A stretch of DNA of 10,159 nt from Alistipes sp. (GTDB lineage Bacteria; Bacteroidota; Bacteroidia; Bacteroidales; Rikenellaceae): the NCBI GenBank assembly GCA_017384185.1, contig JAFNUH010000007.1, forward strand, positions 1 to 10,159, read 5' to 3'. The position numbers and the translations under genes are program-made. The notes beneath the pieces were generated by a model that worked only from the letters and a program-made list of their open reading frames with translations, did no database searches and was not told the DNA's origin. Position 1 is the first letter of the stretch. Each line of letters begins with the position of its first letter. Below are positions 6,034 to 10,159 of the stretch, in pieces.

Positions 6034-8145
6034 ATGAAAAAATTATTTCTTATTATGACACTGAGTGCCCTTGTGGCAGGATGCGCTGGCGATAAGATGC
6101 CTGTTGTAGTGCTGCCCGAAATTGATGAGTCAAACCCCTTGTTGGCTGAGTGGGATACACCCCACGCAACGCCTCCGTTTGACCTAATTAAAATAGAGCA
6201 TTATGAGCCTGCTATTGAGACCGCTATCGCTGTTTCACGTGCCGAGATCGATGCTATTGTAAATAATCCTGCAAAGCCTACTTTCAAGAATACAATCGTG
6301 GCTATGGAGCGTCAGGGTGCGTTGTTGAATCGTATCTTGGGCTTGTTCTACAACCTCAACGAGGCTGATACATCGGAGGAGATGGAGGCTATTGCTCTGC
6401 GTATACAGCCTAAACTTACGGAGCTGAGCAACGATGTTGCGTTGAATCCCGAACTTTTCTCACGTGTGAAGGCTGTTTATGAGGGTTCACGTCGTGGTTT
6501 GTCGGATGTAGATATTAAGTTGCTGGAGGATAGCTATAAGAGCTTCTCTCGTTCGGGTGCGGCACTTCCCGACGATAAGAAGGAGGAGTATCGTAAATAT
6601 ACTTCAGAGTTGTCGGAGGCTACGCTTATCTTTGGTCAGAATGCTTTGGCTGCAACTAACGCCTTCTCGATTAATATAACAAACCCTGCACAGGTTGCCG
6701 AGTTGCCCGACTTCGTGAAGGATGGTTTGGCTGCCGAGGCTAAGGCTCGTGGCGAGAAGGGTTGGACAGTTACTTTGAAGGCTCCGAGCTACGGTCCCTT
6801 TATGATGTACTCTTCACAGCGTGATATTAAGGAGAAGTTGTACCGTGCATATAATAGTCGTGCGTTGGGCGGAGAGTATGATAACTCTCAGATTATCCGT
6901 AATATTACCTCTTTGCGACTGAAGATTGCCAACCTTTTGGGCTATAACACTCACGCCGATTATGTCCTTGAGGAGCGTATGGCTGAGAGCGCTGCGAATG
7001 TGACCTCGTTTCTCGATGAGTTGCGTGCTTCGACTATTGAGTATGCTCATAAGGATTATGCTACAATCAGCGACTATGCTCACGCTAATGGTCTTCGTGA
7101 TAAGCTCTTGCCGTGGGATTGGGCATACTATACTGAGAAGTATAAGTCTGAGAAGTATGCTATCAACGACGAGCAGGTGAAGCCCTACCTCAAGCTCGAC
7201 AACGTAATCAAGGGTGTATTCCTCTTGGCTGAGAAACTCTACGGTTTGCAGTTTGTGGCTAACGATAAGATTCAGGTTTATCACCCCGATGTAACGGCAT
7301 ACGAGGTGTACGACAACAATGAGTTGTTGGCTGTCCTCTATCTCGATTTCTTCCCCCGTGAGTCTAAGCGTTCGGGTGCGTGGATGACCGAGTTCCGTGG
7401 CACGAAGGTTATCGAGGGTGAGGAGACACGTCCTTTGGTTTCGCTGGTAATGAACTTTACTAAGCCTACCGAGAATGCCCCCTCGTTGCTTACATTCGAT
7501 GAGTTTACTACATTCCTTCACGAGTTTGGTCACGCCTTGCACGGTATGTTGGCCAAGGGCGAGTATGAGTCTTTGAACGGCACAAACGTATATCGTGATT
7601 TCGTGGAGCTCCCCTCTCAGATTTTGGAGAATTGGGCAACCGAGAAGGAGTACCTTGATATGTGGGCAGTACACTACCAGACGGGCGAGGCTATCCCCGC
7701 AGAGTTGGTTGAGAAGATTGTTGCAGCGAAGAACTACTTGGCAGCTTATGGTAACGTGCGTCAGCTCTCGTTCGGTATGTCAGATATGGCTTGGCATACA
7801 ATGACATCGCCTTATGAGGGCGAGATTGAGCCTTTCGAAGTTAAGGCAATGGCTCCCGTACAGGTTACTCCTCTGATTGAGGGTACGGCTATGGCTCCTT
7901 CGTTTACTCATATCTTCTCAGGTGGCTATGCTGCTGGTTACTACGGCTATAAGTGGGCTGAGGTGTTGGCTGCCGATGCATTCTCTCTCTTTAAGGAGAA
8001 GGGTATCTTCGATGAGGCTACGGCTAAGGCGTTCCGTCACTTGTTGGAGCAGGGTGGTCAGCGTCACCCTATGGATATCTACGTCGATTTCCGTGGTCAT
8101 AAGCCCGAGACACAGGCTTTGGTCGAGGCAATGGGTTTGAAGTAA
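6034..8145 (+). CDS. dcp: M3-family zinc metallopeptidase, Dcp-like peptidyl-dipeptidase lipoprotein (tandem paralogue)
   Basis: A second Dcp-like peptidyl-dipeptidase of 703 residues, collinear with the preceding gene from NPLLAEWDTP to the end. The signal peptide ends in lipobox VAG-C17, followed by AGDKM with no acidic surface-export motif, so I infer a periplasmic, lipid-anchored enzyme. The catalytic site is HEFGHALHG (H496, E497, H500) with the third zinc ligand E525 in YRDFVELPSQ, the usual 29-residue distance between first and third ligands. The stretch WAVHYQTGEAIPAELV and the C-terminal HIFSGGYAAGYYGYKWAEV resemble E. coli Dcp more than oligopeptidase A. It ends at ALVEAMGLK, the point where the upstream paralogue continues into its extra tail. 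It has 23-bp gaps on both sides. Arg codons are almost all CGT and Glu almost all GAG, suggesting high expression. Confidence 0.94.
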   Translation: MKKLFLIMTLSALVAGCAGDKMPVVVLPEIDESNPLLAEWDTPHATPPFDLIKIEHYEPAIETAIAVSRAEIDAIVNNPAKPTFKNTIVAMERQGALLNRILGLFYNLNEADTSEEMEAIALRIQPKLTELSNDVALNPELFSRVKAVYEGSRRGLSDVDIKLLEDSYKSFSRSGAALPDDKKEEYRKYTSELSEATLIFGQNALAATNAFSINITNPAQVAELPDFVKDGLAAEAKARGEKGWTVTLKAPSYGPFMMYSSQRDIKEKLYRAYNSRALGGEYDNSQIIRNITSLRLKIANLLGYNTHADYVLEERMAESAANVTSFLDELRASTIEYAHKDYATISDYAHANGLRDKLLPWDWAYYTEKYKSEKYAINDEQVKPYLKLDNVIKGVFLLAEKLYGLQFVANDKIQVYHPDVTAYEVYDNNELLAVLYLDFFPRESKRSGAWMTEFRGTKVIEGEETRPLVSLVMNFTKPTENAPSLLTFDEFTTFLHEFGHALHGMLAKGEYESLNGTNVYRDFVELPSQILENWATEKEYLDMWAVHYQTGEAIPAELVEKIVAAKNYLAAYGNVRQLSFGMSDMAWHTMTSPYEGEIEPFEVKAMAPVQVTPLIEGTAMAPSFTHIFSGGYAAGYYGYKWAEVLAADAFSLFKEKGIFDEATAKAFRHLLEQGGQRHPMDIYVDFRGHKPETQALVEAMGLK

Positions 8146-8168
8146 TATTAACCTAAAATAACTGTAAT

Positions 8169-9140
8169 ATGAGAAAGATTGTTAACCTGTTTTTTGTTGC
8201 TCTGGCTGTGATGTCATCGGCGGCGGCTTATGCTCAGAAAACATCGGGTAACCCTATTTTTGAGGGAGATTATGCAGACCCTGAGGGTATTGTTTTCGGT
8301 AAAACATACTGGATTTATCCGACCTACTCGGCTGCATACGAGGATCAGCTCTTCTTCGACTGCTTCTCGTCGAAGGATTTGGTTAAGTGGACCAAGCACG
8401 AGCGCATTATCGATAACAATGAGATTAAGTGGCTTAATAAGGCTTTGTGGGCACCCGCTGCAATTGAGAAGGATGGTAAGTACTACCTCTTCTTCGGTGC
8501 AAATGATGTTCACGAGGGTGAGATTGGCGGTATTGGCGTAGCTGTTGCCGACAACCCCGCAGGTCCTTTTAAGGATTTGATTGGCAAGCCGTTGATTGGC
8601 GAGATTGTAAATGGTGCGCAGCCTATCGACCAGTTTGTATTCAAGGATAAGGATGGTACTCACTATATGTATTATGGTGGCTGGCGTCATTGTAATGTAG
8701 TGAAGCTCGCCGACGACTTCAAGAGCATCGTTCCCTTTGAGGATGGTACTCTATATAAGGAGGTTACACCTAAGAACTACGTTGAGGGTCCATTTATGTT
8801 TATTCGTGATGGCAAGTACTACTTTATGTGGTCTGAGGGAGGCTGGACAGGTCCCAACTATAAGGTCGCATATGCAATTTCGGACTCTCCCTTTGGTCCT
8901 TTCGAGCGTAAGGATGTAATCTTGCAGCAGGACGATAAGGTTGCACGTGGCGCTGGTCACCACTCAATCGTACACAATCCTCGCAGTGGTAAGTATTATA
9001 TCATCTACCACCGTCGTCCCATCGAGTCTAACAAGCGTGACAATCGTGTAACTTGCATCGAGGAGTTGCACTTCGATGAGAATGGTGATATTCTTCCCGT
9101 TGTGATGACGTTCGAAGGTGTGAAGAAAGACAAATTGTAA
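8169..9140 (+). CDS. Secreted glycoside hydrolase family 43-like beta-propeller enzyme
   Basis: A 323-residue exported protein with the five-bladed propeller pattern of GH43 (arabinofuranosidase, xylosidase, arabinanase and galactofuranosidase activities occur in the family; the substrate cannot be read from sequence). All three expected acidic residues are visible: D37 in YADPEG (general base), D154 in QPIDQF (pKa modulator) and E206 in YVEGPF (general acid). H264/H265 in GAGHHS matches the conserved GH43 metal-binding His region. Aromatic blade repeats such as DGKYYLFF and DGKYYFMW recur. The signal peptide is type I, ending AYA|Q (cleavage after residue 22), so the mature N-terminus is Gln. 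It is the third gene of the peptidase operon (23-bp gap). No SusC/SusD genes or other glycosidases are present nearby, so it is not an obvious polysaccharide utilization locus. Confidence 0.87.
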   Translation: MRKIVNLFFVALAVMSSAAAYAQKTSGNPIFEGDYADPEGIVFGKTYWIYPTYSAAYEDQLFFDCFSSKDLVKWTKHERIIDNNEIKWLNKALWAPAAIEKDGKYYLFFGANDVHEGEIGGIGVAVADNPAGPFKDLIGKPLIGEIVNGAQPIDQFVFKDKDGTHYMYYGGWRHCNVVKLADDFKSIVPFEDGTLYKEVTPKNYVEGPFMFIRDGKYYFMWSEGGWTGPNYKVAYAISDSPFGPFERKDVILQQDDKVARGAGHHSIVHNPRSGKYYIIYHRRPIESNKRDNRVTCIEELHFDENGDILPVVMTFEGVKKDKL

Positions 9141-9261
9141 AAAGTTGTCTAATAAGGTGTTTTCTGCGTTACGCTCGCTCTCAAAATCCTCATTTACGCC
9201 AAGTAAACTGCGGTTTTTCGAGCTTCGCAAGCCTTGAAAACCCTCTTCTTATACAACTTTT
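9140..9261. repeat. ~122-bp imperfect long palindrome (REP/MITE-like)
   Basis: The stretch is symmetric about position ~9200. AAAAGTTGT (9140-9148) pairs with ACAACTTTT (9253-9261), GTTTTC (9159-9164) with GAAAAC (9236-9241), GCTCG (9173-9177) with CGAGC (9219-9223), AAAA (9183-9186) with TTTT (9214-9217), and TTTAC (9193-9197) with GTAAA (9203-9207), leaving a 5-base loop. The left arm touches the last base of the GH43 stop codon. No convincing gene lies inside. It may be a dispersed intergenic element or a decayed miniature transposable element, or a long 3' hairpin protecting the operon transcript. A genome search for further copies would decide. Confidence 0.6.
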
Positions 9262-9267
9262 AGTATG

Positions 9268-9309
9268 AAAACAGAGACTGCTAACAGATGTTGGTGGTCT
9301 CTGTTTTTT
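9268..9309 (+). terminator. Intrinsic terminator of the peptidase-GH43 operon
   Basis: AAAACAGAGAC (9268-9278) pairs perfectly with GTCTCTGTTTT (9297-9307), with an 18-base loop and a run of six T at 9304-9309. It has the layout of a rho-independent terminator about 130 bases after the GH43 stop. The A-run on the 5' side means it could also work weakly in the other direction, although no convergent gene is present. Confidence 0.8.
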
Positions 9310-9357
9310 GTCATATTACAGGTTTTCTTTGTGGTTTGATTATTTATATAAGGTAAG

Positions 9358-9391
9358 TTGGCAGATGTTTTGGAATTTTGTAGTATATTTG
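9358..9391 (+). promoter_or_regulatory. Bacteroidetes-type promoter of the glutaminyl cyclase gene
   Basis: TATATTTG at 9384-9391 is a perfect TAnnTTTG box. A TTG at 9358-9360 lies 23 bp upstream, slightly longer than the usual ~20. The start would be near 9396-9399, giving a very short leader before the ATG at 9409. Together with the terminator at 9268-9309 this separates the cyclase gene from the upstream operon. Confidence 0.6.
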
Positions 9392-9408
9392 CTTAAAATA
9401 TGGATATT

Positions 9409-10159
9409 ATGAAGAGATTTTTTATTGCACTCATAGCTGTGGCTTCTGTTGTGGCGTGTGGCTCACAGTCGCAGAAGAGCGTTGCAGTGCCGCAGACGGT
9501 GCAGCCGATAGAGTATAGCTACAAGATTAAAAACATATACCCCCATAGCACCAATAGCTACACGCAGGGTCTGCAATTTGTCGATGGCATTATGTGGGAG
9601 GGTACGGGCGAATATGGTCGCTCGGAGATTAACACCTACAAACTCGGCGATGATAAACCTCAGACACAGATAAAACTTCCTCGTAGTGAGTTTGGTGAGG
9701 GTATTACTTTGTTGGGAGATAAACTCTATCAGCTCACTTGGGAGTCAAACGTCTGCCACGTCTATGATGTAGCAACAGGTAAGAAGTTGCAGGATTTTCG
9801 TTATGCAGGCGAAGGTTGGGGCTTGACATCCGATGGTGAGAAGTTGTATATGTCAAACGGTTCGGCAAATATCTATAAGCTCAATCCCGAGACATTCCGC
9901 CGTGAGGGGACAATTACGGTAACTTTGCGTGGTGAGCCTATCCGTTTTATCAACGAGCTGGAGTGGATTGACGGCAAGATTTGGGCAAATGTTTATACCA
10001 CCGAGCGAGTCCTTATCATCGACCCTAAGACGGGTGCCGTGGAGGGTATGATTGACTTTACGGGACTTCTCAAAGATGAAGATGTGGATGGAAATACCGA
10101 TGTGCTGAACGGTATTGCATACGACCCTGCGACAAAGAGAATCTTCGTTACGGGAAAAC
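9409..10159 (+). CDS. Glutaminyl-peptide cyclotransferase, beta-propeller type, lipoprotein (3' end outside window)
   Basis: Converts N-terminal Gln of peptides and proteins to pyroglutamate with release of ammonia. It belongs to the plant/Xanthomonas-type (Glu_cyclase_2) propeller family, unrelated to the zinc-dependent animal type. 250 residues are visible; the last (FVTGK) correspond to the conserved VTGK near the family C-terminus, so probably only 10-20 residues are missing. Motifs: SYTQGL (50-55), WEGTGEYG (63-70), FGEGIT (95-100), YQLTW (107-111), EGWGLTSDG (135-143), NELEW (182-186) and DVLNGIAYD near the end. Residue 150 is Asn in MSNGS, where I expect Asp from the family. The signal peptide has lipobox VVA-C17 with no acidic run after it, so periplasmic anchoring is likely. 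An in-frame ATG three codons upstream (9400) is possible, but 9409 gives a cleaner MKRFF signal start. It has its own promoter after the upstream terminator. Confidence 0.88.
   Translation, partial: MKRFFIALIAVASVVACGSQSQKSVAVPQTVQPIEYSYKIKNIYPHSTNSYTQGLQFVDGIMWEGTGEYGRSEINTYKLGDDKPQTQIKLPRSEFGEGITLLGDKLYQLTWESNVCHVYDVATGKKLQDFRYAGEGWGLTSDGEKLYMSNGSANIYKLNPETFRREGTITVTLRGEPIRFINELEWIDGKIWANVYTTERVLIIDPKTGAVEGMIDFTGLLKDEDVDGNTDVLNGIAYDPATKRIFVTGK

Noticed and set aside
6814..7674. Long open frame (286 codons) antisense to the second M3 peptidase
   Set aside because: It lies over the catalytic core of a clear gene. The peptide is rich in Leu/Ile/Val from reversed GAG/AAG/GAT codons and shows no family motif; it is a codon-bias shadow.
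8964..9230. Minus-strand open frame crossing the GH43 3' end and the palindrome
   Set aside because: No promoter or motif; most of it is antisense to the GH43 gene and the rest is palindrome sequence.
9140..9261. Palindrome as an attachment site or CRISPR-like repeat
   Set aside because: There is only one dyad, no direct repeats or spacers, and no integrase or Cas genes in the window.

Overview
The window looks like chromosomal DNA from a gut-type Bacteroidales, possibly Rikenellaceae/Alistipes-like. The evidence is the Bacteroidetes-type promoter boxes (TAnnTTTG with an upstream TTG), AT-rich leaders without real Shine-Dalgarno sequences, GAG/AAG/CGT-biased codons, three exported lipoproteins, and a signal peptidase I site followed by Gln. 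No phage, transposase, tRNA, rRNA or CRISPR array is visible. The genus is inferred from general resemblance only.

Left part (1-3622, minus strand): rsmE (16S rRNA m3U1498 methyltransferase) is followed after 84 bp by hyfB and hyfC. These encode two membrane subunits of a Hyf/group-4-hydrogenase-like, complex-I-related machine. hyfC runs off the left edge, so the rest of the cluster and the catalytic subunit lie outside. An inverted repeat sits between rsmE and hyfB.

Centre (3623-3673): a 51-bp divergent intergenic region carries two perfect, abutting 16-bp palindromes. One of them consists of two back-to-back TACCTTTG promoter boxes, one for each direction, almost equidistant from the two start codons.

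Right part (3674-9140, plus strand): two tandem paralogous M3-family zinc peptidases (Dcp-like peptidyl-dipeptidases, both lipoproteins) and a secreted GH43-type glycosidase are separated by only 23 bp each and form a probable operon. The first peptidase has a 75-residue charged C-terminal tail and a shortened zinc-ligand loop that the second lacks. The operon ends with a ~122-bp imperfect long palindrome and then a good intrinsic terminator.

Right edge (9409-10159): a promoter and an almost complete lipoprotein glutaminyl cyclase of the beta-propeller (plant/Xanthomonas) type. The GH43 enzyme is predicted to be cleaved at AYA|Q, exposing an N-terminal Gln, the substrate such a cyclase would convert to pyroglutamate. 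The common theme of the right half is processing of exported peptides and proteins in the cell envelope. I see no clearly new system. The best leads are the palindromic divergent promoter, the long palindrome after the GH43 gene, the tailed peptidase and the link between the glutaminyl cyclase and N-terminal Gln.
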